Part shown: one piece after another, positions 33,220-45,033 of the stretch
Position numbering within the stretch: the stretch's first letter is position 1
Layout of the letters: each line of letters begins with the position of its first letter
Origin: Gallaecimonas kandeliae
Lineage (GTDB): Bacteria > Pseudomonadota > Gammaproteobacteria > Enterobacterales > Gallaecimonadaceae
DNA: 64,000 nt
NCBI RefSeq assembly: GCF_030450055.1
Contig: NZ_CP118480.1
Span: 2,197,415-2,261,414 of the forward strand
Reading direction: 5' to 3'
Translations under genes and position numbers: made by a program
Notes under the pieces: model-generated
Told to the model about the DNA's origin: nothing
Database searches by the model: none
What the model saw: the letters and a program-made list of their open reading frames with translations, nothing else

Positions 33220-33488
33220 TCAGTCCCTCACGAACAAGTAGACGTTGACGGCGCCGACAAAGACCCCCAACAGGATCAGGCTCAGGGTCCAACGCACCGA
33301 GTAGCCCGCCACCAGGCCGTCCAGCCAGTGCCCCAGGTAGGCGCCGGCCACCACCGGCAGCACGAAGATGAGCCCCAGGGTGCCGATGTAGACGGTCTGG
33401 CCGATAAGGCCGGAGCGCTCCTGCTCTGCCTTCTTCATGCGCTTTGCCTGGCGCTCCACCTGGCGGCGCAGGCTTTCCTTGTCCGTCA

Positions 33489-33489
<1 letters not shown>
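33220..33489 (-). CDS. atpQ: AtpQ/AtpI-like small membrane protein of the alternative F-ATPase
   Basis: The 89-residue protein has a basic N-terminal helix (LRRQVERQAKRMKKAEQER) and two hydrophobic segments (about residues 30-52 and 65-86). It occupies the place of the ATPase gene-1 type protein (AtpQ) found between epsilon and a in alternative F1Fo operons, and is thought to help ring assembly or ion supply. Its ATG overlaps the atpC stop and its own stop is two bases before atpB. Confidence 0.82.
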
Positions 33490-37584
<4,095 letters not shown>

Positions 37585-37592
37585 GCCGCCTC

Positions 37593-38042
37593 CTAGAAGC
37601 CCGTTAGGTAGTGATAAAGGTAATGGCAAAGCCCCGGCAGCGCGGCCGCCACTTCGGGGCTCAGACCAGGGCTATAGGGCTTGAAGCGCTTGCCCATCAC
37701 CACCACCAGATCCACCTGGGGCGGCGCCTGCTGCAAGGCCAGCAGCGCCAGCAGCTCGGCGGCGCCACCACCGTGGTCCAGGCAGCCGGCGTCCCCCAAG
37801 GCCCAGGGCCGCAAGCGCCGGTAGTGGCGCACAGTCCCAGGCTTGCCCCCCCGGCCCACATCCAGCAGCACCAGCCGTTGGCAGCCCTTGAGCCTTGGCA
37901 ACAAGGTGACGCCGCCGGTGCCGCCGTCCAGCAGTTGGGTGTCTTCCGGCCAGGGGTAGGCGGCCAGTTGGGCCAGGGCCTCCTGGCCGAAGCCGTCATC
38001 TCCATGGAGGGGATTGCCAATGCCGAGGATACAGAGACTCAT
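37593..38042 (-). CDS. Hydrogenase maturation protease (HyaD/HycI family)
   Basis: The 149-residue protein starts with the family signature LGIGNPLHGDDGFG (nickel-binding Asp) and contains LLDGGTGG and DVGRGGKPGTV with the second Asp. Such proteases remove the C-terminal tail of the large subunit after nickel insertion, so the substrate is most likely the hydA product of this cluster. The start at 38042 overlaps the ribonucleotide reductase stop by 4 bp. Confidence 0.87.
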   Translation of the reverse strand: MSLCILGIGNPLHGDDGFGQEALAQLAAYPWPEDTQLLDGGTGGVTLLPRLKGCQRLVLLDVGRGGKPGTVRHYRRLRPWALGDAGCLDHGGGAAELLALLALQQAPPQVDLVVVMGKRFKPYSPGLSPEVAAALPGLCHYLYHYLTGF

Positions 38043-39736
38043 GGCGCCTCCAGCTGACAGCAGGGCTCGCTGTCGGTGCTGAGTACGGCGCTGGTAACGG
38101 CATTGGGCCTGAAGCAGGTGCAGCCCTTGAGGCCAAGACGGTAGGCGTCCTGGTAGAGGGCGGCAAAATCGGCAAAGGGGTAGTCGGCGGGGATGTTCAC
38201 CGTCTTGGAAATGCTGTTGTCCACGAAGGGCTGCAGGGCCGCCACCATGGCCAGGTGCGCCCTGGGGCTGAGTTGGCGGGCGGTGACGAAGTGCCCGGGC
38301 AGGGCCTTGGCGCCGCCCTGGCGCCAAAGGGCGTGGGCCCAGTCCTCCACCTCGAAGCAGATGCCGCCCCCTGGCGTTAGCACCTGCCGCCGGTGGTGGA
38401 AGTCGAAGACCGGCTCTATGCCGCTGGAGAGGTTGCCGGCCAGCAGGCTGATGCTGCCGGTCGGAGCCATGGCCAGGAGATGGCTGTTGCGAATGCCCTG
38501 CTTCGCTATGCCCGCTTTCAGGGCCTCTGGCAGCCTGGCCACGAAGGGGCTGGCGAGATAGGGCCCGGCTTCGAAGAGGGGGAAAGGCCCCTTCTCGGCG
38601 GCAAGGTCGATGGAGGCCTGGTAGGCGGCATCGCGAATACGCCGCAGCAGGGCCGCCGCCCAGTCCCTCGCCGCCTCGCTGTCATAGCGCAGCCCCAGCA
38701 TCAGCAGGACGTCGCCAAGGCCGGTGACACCGAGGCCGATGCGCCGCGAGGCCTTGGCCTGCGCCTCCTGGGCCGGCAAGGGGTAGTGGGAGAGGTCAAT
38801 GACGTCGTCCAGCATCCGCACCGCCAGGGCCACCGCCTTTTCCAAGGCCGGCCAGTCCAGGTGGGCCTGGGGGCCGAAGGGGGTCTGGATAAAGGCGGTG
38901 AGGTTGAGCGAACCCAGATCGCAGGCGCCATAGGGCGGCAAAGGGATCTCGCCGCAGGGGTTGGTGGCCGAGATGGCCTCGCAGTAGCGGAGGTTGTCCT
39001 CGCTGTTGATGCGGTCGATGAAAAGCACCCCGGGCTCGGCGCTGTCATAGCAGGCCTGCATCAAGCGTTGCCAGAGTTCGCGGGCAGGCAGCCTGACCAG
39101 CTCCTCACCTTGGGCCGGAAAGCGCAGCGGCCAGTCGGCGCCCTCTGCCAAGGCGGCCATGAAGGCGTCTGTGACCTGCACCGAGAGGTTGAAGTGGCGC
39201 AGGGCTGCCGGATCGCGCTTGGCGTCGATGAAGGCCAGGATGTCGGGATGGTCGCAGCGCAGTGTGGCCATCATGGCGCCGCGGCGGCTGCCGGTGGACT
39301 GCAAGGTGGCGCACATGGCGTCCCACACCTTCATGAAGGAGATGGGTCCAGAGGCGACGGTGCCACAGGCGCCGCCGGCGCTGCCCGCCGGCCTCAGGGT
39401 GGAAAAATCCAGGCCTATGCCACCGCCCTGTTGCAGCGTCAGGGCCCCTTCCTTGAGGTGCTCGAAGATGGCCGCCATCTCGTCCTCGATGAGTCCCATC
39501 ACGAAGCAGTTGCAGAGGGTGACACGCCTGGCCGTGCCGGCGCCTGCCAAGATGCGGCCACCGGGCAGGAAGTGAAAGCCGGCCAGGATCTCATAAAAAC
39601 GTTCGGCCCAGCCTGGCTGATCATGGGGCTCGATCGAGGCAAGGGCCCTGGCGACCCGCCACCAACTGTCCTCTATGCCCTTTTCTCCTGGCTGGCGGTA
39701 TTTGCTTTCCCAGACGAAGCGGGCCAGTTCCTGCAT
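38039..39736 (-). CDS. nrdJ: Adenosylcobalamin-dependent (class II) ribonucleotide reductase
   Basis: This enzyme makes deoxyribonucleotides with a B12 radical and works with or without oxygen. The 565-residue protein has the active-site motif ATNPCGEIPLPPYGACDLGSLNL, the disulfide-forming cysteine region VTLCNCFVMG, and the APTGSISLLAGNLSSGIEPVF segment. It is a short NrdJ; the C-terminus ends DSEPCCQLEAP, so the usual CxxC redox tail appears as adjacent cysteines. No nrdB-like radical subunit is adjacent, which supports class II. It directly follows the hydrolase gene and overlaps the hydrogenase protease gene. Confidence 0.88.
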   Translation of the reverse strand: MQELARFVWESKYRQPGEKGIEDSWWRVARALASIEPHDQPGWAERFYEILAGFHFLPGGRILAGAGTARRVTLCNCFVMGLIEDEMAAIFEHLKEGALTLQQGGGIGLDFSTLRPAGSAGGACGTVASGPISFMKVWDAMCATLQSTGSRRGAMMATLRCDHPDILAFIDAKRDPAALRHFNLSVQVTDAFMAALAEGADWPLRFPAQGEELVRLPARELWQRLMQACYDSAEPGVLFIDRINSEDNLRYCEAISATNPCGEIPLPPYGACDLGSLNLTAFIQTPFGPQAHLDWPALEKAVALAVRMLDDVIDLSHYPLPAQEAQAKASRRIGLGVTGLGDVLLMLGLRYDSEAARDWAAALLRRIRDAAYQASIDLAAEKGPFPLFEAGPYLASPFVARLPEALKAGIAKQGIRNSHLLAMAPTGSISLLAGNLSSGIEPVFDFHHRRQVLTPGGGICFEVEDWAHALWRQGGAKALPGHFVTARQLSPRAHLAMVAALQPFVDNSISKTVNIPADYPFADFAALYQDAYRLGLKGCTCFRPNAVTSAVLSTDSEPCCQLEAP

Positions 39737-40399
39737 TCAGGCCTCGGCCAGCAGGTGGCGCTCAAACCAGGCGGCAGCCAGCGCCATCACTTGCTCCAAG
39801 GCGCCGGGCTCCTCGAAGAGGTGCGTGGCCCCCTCGACCACCTCCAGCTGGCAGGGGCCTGGGATCCTGGCCATGGCCTGGCGGTTGAGGGCCAGCACCT
39901 CCCTGTCCTCGCCGCCGACGATGAAGAGGCTGGGCGTTTGGACCTCGGCCAGGGCCTGGCCTGCCAGGTCGACCCTGCCTCCCCGGGACACCAGGGCGGC
40001 AACCCGCTTTGGCCGCTCGGCGGCGGCGATAAGGGCAGCGGCAGCGCCGGTGCTGGCGCCGAAGAGGCCGAGGCTAAGGGAGGCCGTCTGGGGGGTGGCC
40101 GCCAGCTGATCCAGGGTGCCCACCAGGCGGCGGGCCAGCAGCGGTATGTCGAAGCGAAACCCCCGGGTCAGCTCATCCACCCTGTGCTCTTCCTGGGTCA
40201 GGAGATCGAACAGCAGGGTGCCGAGGCCGGCCTGGTTCAGAAATTGCGCCACCTGGCGGTTGCGGGGGCTGAAGCGGCTGCTGCCACTGCCATGGGCAAA
40301 GACCACCAGGGCCCGGCTGGCCGGCACCAGCGTCAGGTTTCCCTCCAGGCGGGCTTCCCCTACCTGGAGGGTCAAAGGGCGATAAGCAAACTCCATCAT
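39737..40399 (-). CDS. Alpha/beta hydrolase (dienelactone hydrolase-like)
   Basis: The 220-residue alpha/beta hydrolase has the oxyanion region VVFAHGSGSSRFSPRN, the nucleophile elbow GLFGASTGAAAAL (Ser), an acid in VGGEDREVL and the late histidine in GATHLFEEPGALEQV. It resembles dienelactone hydrolase-like proteins that appear in stress or anaerobic survival islands; substrate unknown. It begins 46 bp after the cytochrome c gene, preceded by GGAGG, and its stop is adjacent to the nrdJ start. It is the first gene of the 26-gene cluster. Confidence 0.8.
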   Translation of the reverse strand: MMEFAYRPLTLQVGEARLEGNLTLVPASRALVVFAHGSGSSRFSPRNRQVAQFLNQAGLGTLLFDLLTQEEHRVDELTRGFRFDIPLLARRLVGTLDQLAATPQTASLSLGLFGASTGAAAALIAAAERPKRVAALVSRGGRVDLAGQALAEVQTPSLFIVGGEDREVLALNRQAMARIPGPCQLEVVEGATHLFEEPGALEQVMALAAAWFERHLLAEA

Positions 40400-40445
40400 G
40401 GCGATACCTCCGGCCGTCTCACCCTTTAGCCTAGTCAGGCGGCGC

Positions 40446-41090
40446 TCAGCCCGCTGACAGCCCCTGGATATAGGCGGCCAGGGCCTGCATCTGGTGGTCG
40501 CTGAGCTTGTGGGTCACCATCTTCATGGCCACCCCGTCGGGGCGCTGCTCGGTACCCTGGAAGATCAGCAGCTGTTTGCGCAGGTAGTCGCCATGTTGGC
40601 CGGCGATCCTGGGGATGACCCCGTTGCCCTGGCCGCTACTGCCGTGGCAGCTGTTGCAGGCAGGTACCTGCTCTTCGGGTACCCCTTTTTCGAAAATGGT
40701 CTTGCCCTCGGCGGCCAGGGCCGGATCGGCACCAGCGTCCGCGGCCCCTGGCGTCTGGGCGGCGTAATAGCTGGCGAGGCCTGCGATCTGCTCATCGGTG
40801 AGGGTCTTGCTGAGGCCCCACATGTACTGTTCACCGGCAGGATCGCTGCGGTTCTTGCCGCGAAACGCCTTGAGCTGGCCCTCCAGGTAAGGGGCCTGCT
40901 GGCCGGCCAGTTTTGGAAAGCCCGGGTTGGTGGAACGGCCGCCCTGCCCATGGCAGAGGGCGCAAGCCTGCTGCGCCATGGCCTGGGCCGGGACGGCCGG
41001 ATCATCGAGGTTACGGGAGCGCTCTGTGTTTGAGCAGGCGCCGGCTACCAGGCCAAGGGCCAGGGTCACAGCCATCTTGAGAGGCTTCAT
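40446..41090 (-). CDS. Diheme c4-type cytochrome, lipoprotein
   Basis: The 214-residue protein has a signal peptide ending in a lipobox-like GACSN and two class I cytochrome c domains with heme motifs CALCHG and CNSCHG. The axial Met candidates lie in MWGLSKTLTDEQ and MKMVTHKLSDHQMQ. This is the layout of cytochrome c4, a periplasmic, membrane-attached electron carrier. It lies 20 bp downstream of the fused cytochrome-barrel gene, suggesting that it takes electrons from or gives them to that protein. Confidence 0.9.
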   Translation of the reverse strand: MKPLKMAVTLALGLVAGACSNTERSRNLDDPAVPAQAMAQQACALCHGQGGRSTNPGFPKLAGQQAPYLEGQLKAFRGKNRSDPAGEQYMWGLSKTLTDEQIAGLASYYAAQTPGAADAGADPALAAEGKTIFEKGVPEEQVPACNSCHGSSGQGNGVIPRIAGQHGDYLRKQLLIFQGTEQRPDGVAMKMVTHKLSDHQMQALAAYIQGLSAG

Positions 41091-41110
41091 GTTTTTTCTC
41101 CTCGCGCTGC

Positions 41111-42574
41111 TCAGTAAGCCGCCCAGGCATAGAAGAACAGGGTGTTGTTGTCACTGGCATTACGGCCAAAACCGTCGTAGTTGTGGCTGGCGCCGTTGTA
41201 CTTGTTGTAGGCCGTGTACTGCAGGCCAAGGCGCAAGTACTGGATCGGCGTCCAGAACAGTTCGCCGGTAAAGCCCCGGGTTTCGGGGTCACCGCTCAGG
41301 TTACCCTCGACCCGGCTGGAGCTGATGCCGGTACCCAAGGGATCGTCCGAGGTGATCTGGCCGTTGCTGTCATAACCCGATGACTGGTTGAGGCTGTTGG
41401 TGGAGCCGGTCAGGGAGAAATAGGACAGGCTGGCCCCGTACTTGGCCTGGTAGATATAGGAGGCCTTGAGGCGCAGCACGTTGGTGGTATCGGTTCCGTC
41501 CACCGGCGCCACCGGGGTCAGGCCGTCGGCCTGGAAGTAGGGAGAGCCGTCGGCCAGGCTGTTTTGCGAGTAGTGCTGCACCTGGTGCATGTAGGAAAGC
41601 TGCACTGTCACGGCATGGGGGAACAGCAGGTACTGGTACTGGCTGTCGACGCCGGTATTGTTGGTGCGCCCCAGGTTGTTGTGATCGCTACGCTCGGCGC
41701 CGGGGTCAAAGATATGGGCGACCATGCCCGATGCCCCCACTTCCAGGCTGTTGGCCCCCCAGTCACGGGAATAGGCCAGGCGCCAGTAGGGGTTGTTGTT
41801 GCCGTCCAGGTAGGTCCTGTCTTCCCCTGTGATACCGGCCCTGAAGGGCGAGAAGATGCGGTCGGCCGAACGGTAGAAGCCCAGCTCGGCGTAGAGGCTC
41901 TGGTTCCAGAACAGGTAGGCGGTGAGGCCGGCGATGTTGCCGTCCGAGCCGAAGCCGGGATAAGGGGCTTCGCCGTCAACGAAGCGGTAGGCACTGGGGG
42001 AAGGCACGGGCACGTACTGCATCCAGGCCGCTACCGCATTCCAAGGATCGGAGATGGAGGGGTTGTTGTTGAGGCTTATCCCCCAGATCAGATCCTGGTC
42101 CCCCATGATCAAATGGTCGGCGTAGCGGATGTCCACGTTGTCGGTGGTAGTGGTGCCCTGGAAACTGCCGTCATCGGCCTGGTTGCCGTAGTTGTCGTAG
42201 GTGAACTGGCTGAACAGGCCCAGGTTGTCGGTGACCTTGCCGGCCAGGAAGACGCTGCCGGTGGCGAAGATAAGCTTGCTCCGCTTCTGGAAGTCATCGC
42301 CGGGGTCGTCGCTCTTGCTGGTGTTGTTGACACTGACCGAGCTGGCCACTGCCATCACCGACAACGGCAGGGCGCGGCGGCCCAGGGTATAGCCGGTCAT
42401 CTTGAAGAGGCGGCCGTAGGGGGTGAGCTCGGGAAACTGACCCCCGGCATGGCAGGCCTGACAGTTTTGCCCCGTCTGCCTGGCATAGGCCGGCACCGCC
42501 TGGGCCAGGCAGGGGGCCAATGCCAAGATCAGCAAGCAGAGTATCCTGGATGAAAGAGAGCCTATGGTGGTCAT
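41111..42574 (-). CDS. Fused monoheme cytochrome-outer-membrane barrel protein (Cyc2-like)
   Basis: The 487-residue precursor has a signal peptide (ending LAQAVPAYA), then one heme motif in ARQTGQNCQACHAGG followed by FPELTPYGRLFKMTGYT, and about 400 residues of beta-strand-rich sequence with alternating Tyr and aromatic residues, ending in WAAY, an outer-membrane barrel C-terminus. The ARQTGxxCxxCH...LTPxGRxFKxxGYT pattern with a porin-like barrel is that of Cyc2-type fused cytochrome-porins, used for iron oxidation or electron transfer across the outer membrane. Related proteins without that role exist, so the function is inferred. Confidence 0.75.
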   Translation of the reverse strand: MTTIGSLSSRILCLLILALAPCLAQAVPAYARQTGQNCQACHAGGQFPELTPYGRLFKMTGYTLGRRALPLSVMAVASSVSVNNTSKSDDPGDDFQKRSKLIFATGSVFLAGKVTDNLGLFSQFTYDNYGNQADDGSFQGTTTTDNVDIRYADHLIMGDQDLIWGISLNNNPSISDPWNAVAAWMQYVPVPSPSAYRFVDGEAPYPGFGSDGNIAGLTAYLFWNQSLYAELGFYRSADRIFSPFRAGITGEDRTYLDGNNNPYWRLAYSRDWGANSLEVGASGMVAHIFDPGAERSDHNNLGRTNNTGVDSQYQYLLFPHAVTVQLSYMHQVQHYSQNSLADGSPYFQADGLTPVAPVDGTDTTNVLRLKASYIYQAKYGASLSYFSLTGSTNSLNQSSGYDSNGQITSDDPLGTGISSSRVEGNLSGDPETRGFTGELFWTPIQYLRLGLQYTAYNKYNGASHNYDGFGRNASDNNTLFFYAWAAY

Positions 42575-42719
42575 TGCCTTTCCCTTTGTCGTTGTGATTC
42601 AGCCCAAGCAGCGCTGCGACAACCAAAGCGCCCTATCCTGGGCAGACAAAAAACATGTTAAGAGTAGGTCAAAAAATCCCCAGCGGCTTGATCCAGAACA
42701 AGAAAGCCGGGAACCACAG

Positions 42720-42923
42720 AGCAGAAGGCGGGACTCAAGACGCGCAGCGAGGCAAGCAACAGGCTTGTTCCCCACCGAAGACAGGCAATAAAAAAGCCCG
42801 ACCTGATGGTCGGGCTTAGGAGCTGTTGACAGAGTAGCCGGGACTCAAGGCGGCCAGCCAGGTGGGGGCGCCTAGCCCCGCGCCCCAGCAAGCCAACGGC
42901 TTGCCCCCGCCGGAGACAGGCAA
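42720..42923 (-). repeat. Decayed tRNA-Asp-like terminator units
   Basis: Two stretches share a GGGACTCAAG core (about 42730-42739 and 42840-42850), which is the reverse of the tRNA-Asp 3' end, followed by GC-rich variable sequence and then the identical terminator block (42784-42818 and 42917-42953). They look like decayed copies of the tRNA-plus-terminator unit. No coding sequence is convincing here. Confidence 0.5.
42790..42818 (-). terminator. Terminator, duplicated copy 1
   Basis: Minus-strand hairpin AAGCCCGACC / GGTCGGGCTT with a 4-base loop and a T-run. The same sequence, including its flank GACAGGCAATA, occurs again at 42924-42953. It follows a decayed tRNA-like unit. Confidence 0.8.
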
Positions 42924-42953
42924 TAAAAAAGCCCGACCTGATGGTCGGGCTTA
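42924..42953 (-). terminator. Terminator of the tRNA-Asp array, copy 2
   Basis: Minus-strand hairpin AAGCCCGACC / GGTCGGGCTT with poly-T, starting 9 bp downstream of the last tRNA-Asp gene. It is the functional end of the array. Confidence 0.85.
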
Positions 42954-42961
42954 GGGGTTGT

Positions 42962-43038
42962 TGGCGGAGTGGACGGGACTCGAACCCGCGACCCCCGGCG
43001 TGACAGGCCGGTATTCTAACCAACTGAACTACCACTCC
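42962..43038 (-). tRNA. tRNA-Asp (GTC), copy 1
   Basis: 77-nt tRNA with encoded CCA. The acceptor stem GGAGTGG pairs with CCACTCC, the anticodon loop reads CTGTCAC (GTC) and the T-arm GCGGGTTCGAGTCCCGT is canonical. It is identical to the other three copies and is last in the transcription order. Confidence 0.97.
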
Positions 43039-43116
43039 GCGCTATTCTTGTTCGTCCGGCTCAAGGCCGAACCTTATTCTTCACGCTCAGCGCCTTGGCG
43101 CTGTAAATCAAATTAG

Positions 43117-43165
43117 TGGCGGAGTGGACGGGACTCAACGTGGCCGGCTAGGCCCGCGACCCCGG
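43117..43165 (-). pseudogene. tRNA-Asp 3'-end relic 1 with enlarged T-loop
   Basis: The last 20 nt of tRNA-Asp (GAGTCCCGTCCACTCCGCCA) are intact, and the 5' side of the T-arm (GGGGTCGCGGG) is also present, but the loop sequence is replaced by a longer GC-rich palindromic insert (CCTAGCCGGCC). The D-arm and anticodon arm are absent. A hairpin GGAAAGCC/GGCTTTCC (43164-43181) lies next to it. It cannot make a functional tRNA. Confidence 0.7.
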
Positions 43166-43222
43166 AAAGCCTTGGCTTTCCTCCGCTTCGATACCGCACT
43201 GGGCCGTATCGCGTCTTGCAGC

Positions 43223-43299
43223 TGGCGGAGTGGACGGGACTCGAACCCGCGACCCCCGGCGTGACAGGCCGGTATTCTAACCAACTGAACTACCACTCC
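43223..43299 (-). tRNA. tRNA-Asp (GTC), copy 2
   Basis: 77-nt sequence identical to copy 1, with GTC anticodon and encoded CCA end. Copies are 130-190 bp apart, separated by repeated spacers. Confidence 0.97.
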
Positions 43300-43428
43300 G
43301 CACTTATTCTTTTTACCGACCGGCGTGCAACCTGGCGGTACATTGTCACTGGCAGGTCGATGGGACTTTGAAGCCCCGGAAAGCCTTGGCTTTCCCCTGC
43401 AACGCTGCTGTCTCAGCGTTTAAATTCG

Positions 43429-43505
43429 TGGCGGAGTGGACGGGACTCGAACCCGCGACCCCCGGCGTGACAGGCCGGTATTCTAACCAACTGAACTACC
43501 ACTCC
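43429..43505 (-). tRNA. tRNA-Asp (GTC), copy 3
   Basis: 77-nt sequence identical to the other copies. The spacer on its left contains the repeated hairpin GGAAAGCC/GGCTTTCC (43378-43395). Confidence 0.97.
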
Positions 43506-43557
43506 GCACTTGTTCTTTTTTACCGACCGGCGTGCGACCCATCGATACATTGTAAGT

Positions 43558-43606
43558 TGGCGGAGTGGACGGGACTCAACGCGGCCGGCTAGGCCCGCGA
43601 CCCCGG
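43558..43606 (-). pseudogene. tRNA-Asp 3'-end relic 2 with enlarged T-loop
   Basis: Nearly the same as relic 1: intact 20-nt tRNA-Asp 3' end, the GGGGTCGCGGG side of the T-arm, and the GC-rich palindromic insert in place of the T-loop, followed by the hairpin GGAAAGCC/GGCTTTCC (43605-43622). The two relics share their insert, so one derives from the other by duplication. Confidence 0.7.
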
Positions 43607-43664
43607 AAAGCCTTGGCTTTCCTCCGCGACGACACCGCCCTTAGGCCGCATCGTATCTATAAGT

Positions 43665-43741
43665 TGGCGGAGTGGACGGGACTCGAACCCGCGACCCCCG
43701 GCGTGACAGGCCGGTATTCTAACCAACTGAACTACCACTCC
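43665..43741 (-). tRNA. tRNA-Asp (GTC), copy 4
   Basis: 77-nt sequence identical to the other copies. It is the first gene transcribed from the promoter at 43786-43815. Confidence 0.97.
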
Positions 43742-43785
43742 GCACAGCACCTTGCTTGGGAGGCTGTCTCCCCGGTGCGGCGCAA

Positions 43786-43815
43786 ATACTACGGTTGGGG
43801 CCGAGCCTGCGTCAA
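43786..43815 (-). promoter_or_regulatory. Promoter of the tRNA-Asp array
   Basis: On the minus strand TTGACG (43815-43810) and TAGTAT (43791-43786) are separated by 18 bp. A GC-rich discriminator (GCGCCGC) follows, the feature associated with stringent control of stable RNA promoters. The first tRNA starts about 45 bp downstream. Confidence 0.7.
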
Positions 43816-43824
43816 CCTCTTTTC

Positions 43825-45033
43825 TTAAATTTTTTCGTCGATATCGTCCGGGCGGCTTAGATCGAGCAAAAAGCCATCATTTTCCGATGCTTGCTGCTGA
43901 ATTTCCGGCCTCTCGGGCGACTTTTCAACCACATCAACCTGGCGGCTAGGCGCCCTCATTCGCCACCAAAACATGGCAAAAACCACGGGCAGCAGGCCTA
44001 ACAGCCACCACCACGAGAAAATGGCCTTCTTGGGCTGCTCAGGGGCAGGTGCCCGGACCACGGGAGGAGGAGGCGTGGCCACCAGGATCTGGTCTGCCAG
44101 CTTGACGGTGCGCGCCTGGCCGTCACTGTCTTCGAAGTTCAGGATGCCGGTCACGCTGATGTTGTGCCCCAGGGTCTGAGGATAGCGCAGCTCCCCTACC
44201 TTGCCGGTGAGCCGCACTATGCGTTTGGCGTTTTGCCTGTTGCCAAGATGCAGCTCCAGCACGGCCCGCACCGAATCGGCCGGGATGCTGTCGTCGGTCA
44301 AGGTCAGGCGGTAGAGGTGGGGCGCCAGAGGGTCGTCCAGGGTCGGCACCTCCACCTTGATCGGCAGGCGTTTGAGCTCCACGTCCTGGCCGAAGCTCAT
44401 CTTGTCAAAGCCCGCCCTGTCCTCGACGCGCCAGTGGTAATGGCCGGCCAGCACCGGCAGGGCGAAGGTGGTGCAATAGCCCTTGCCTTGCGGCGCCAGG
44501 GCCGTCTTGGGCGTGCTGTTGAAACCGAAGTTGTCGTCTTCGCCCAGGTGGGCGCTGGTCAGGAAGGTGCTCACCTGCACCAAGCCGTGCAGTTCGTCCT
44601 GGGTGAGGGCACCGCTGGGCTCGGCCAGGGACTGGCAGAGCTGGACCTGCTCCCCCACGTAGCGGGGGCTGGGCCAACGGGGCTCGGCAAAATGGACACC
44701 GGCAAAGTCCTTGTGGTCCTGCACTTCCCCCAGGGCCTGCCAGGGGCCCGGCTTGGGATCGGGGATGCGGATGATGTCGAGATGATCGGTGCTGTACCAC
44801 TGCACCTCTTTGGGGTGGCGCTCGGCGTAGAACTTGTTGCCTTGGGGCCCCACCAGTATCACGGCATCGGTATCCGGTTCGCGGCGGAACACCTGCTGGA
44901 AAGGCCCCTGATCGATATGGAAGAGGTTACGCAGGAAGGTGGGCTCCTCCGGCGGCGCAGGCGGCGCCTCGGCCGCCCAGAGCAGGCCTGGCAGCAGGGC
45001 CAGTGCCAGCAGCCTTATTCGCGCCACAGGCAC
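43825..45033 (-). CDS. Membrane-anchored conserved protein (TIGR03503-like)
   Basis: The 402-residue protein has a signal peptide (ending LLWAAEA), a large periplasmic part with beta-rich segments and two cysteines (QLCQSL, GYCTTFAL), one C-terminal transmembrane helix (WWWLLGLLPVVFAMFWW, about residues 338-358) and a short acidic cytoplasmic tail. It resembles conserved gammaproteobacterial proteins of the TIGR03503 type, whose function is unknown; the family call is from memory of layout and gene context. It overlaps the 3' end of dnaQ by 19 bp. Confidence 0.65.
   Translation of the reverse strand: MPVARIRLLALALLPGLLWAAEAPPAPPEEPTFLRNLFHIDQGPFQQVFRREPDTDAVILVGPQGNKFYAERHPKEVQWYSTDHLDIIRIPDPKPGPWQALGEVQDHKDFAGVHFAEPRWPSPRYVGEQVQLCQSLAEPSGALTQDELHGLVQVSTFLTSAHLGEDDNFGFNSTPKTALAPQGKGYCTTFALPVLAGHYHWRVEDRAGFDKMSFGQDVELKRLPIKVEVPTLDDPLAPHLYRLTLTDDSIPADSVRAVLELHLGNRQNAKRIVRLTGKVGELRYPQTLGHNISVTGILNFEDSDGQARTVKLADQILVATPPPPVVRAPAPEQPKKAIFSWWWLLGLLPVVFAMFWWRMRAPSRQVDVVEKSPERPEIQQQASENDGFLLDLSRPDDIDEKI

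Noticed and set aside
42720-43664. CRISPR-like regular repeats around the tRNA-Asp genes
   Set aside because: Repeat units are tRNA genes and their 3' ends, spacers are partly repeated themselves, and no cas gene is present.
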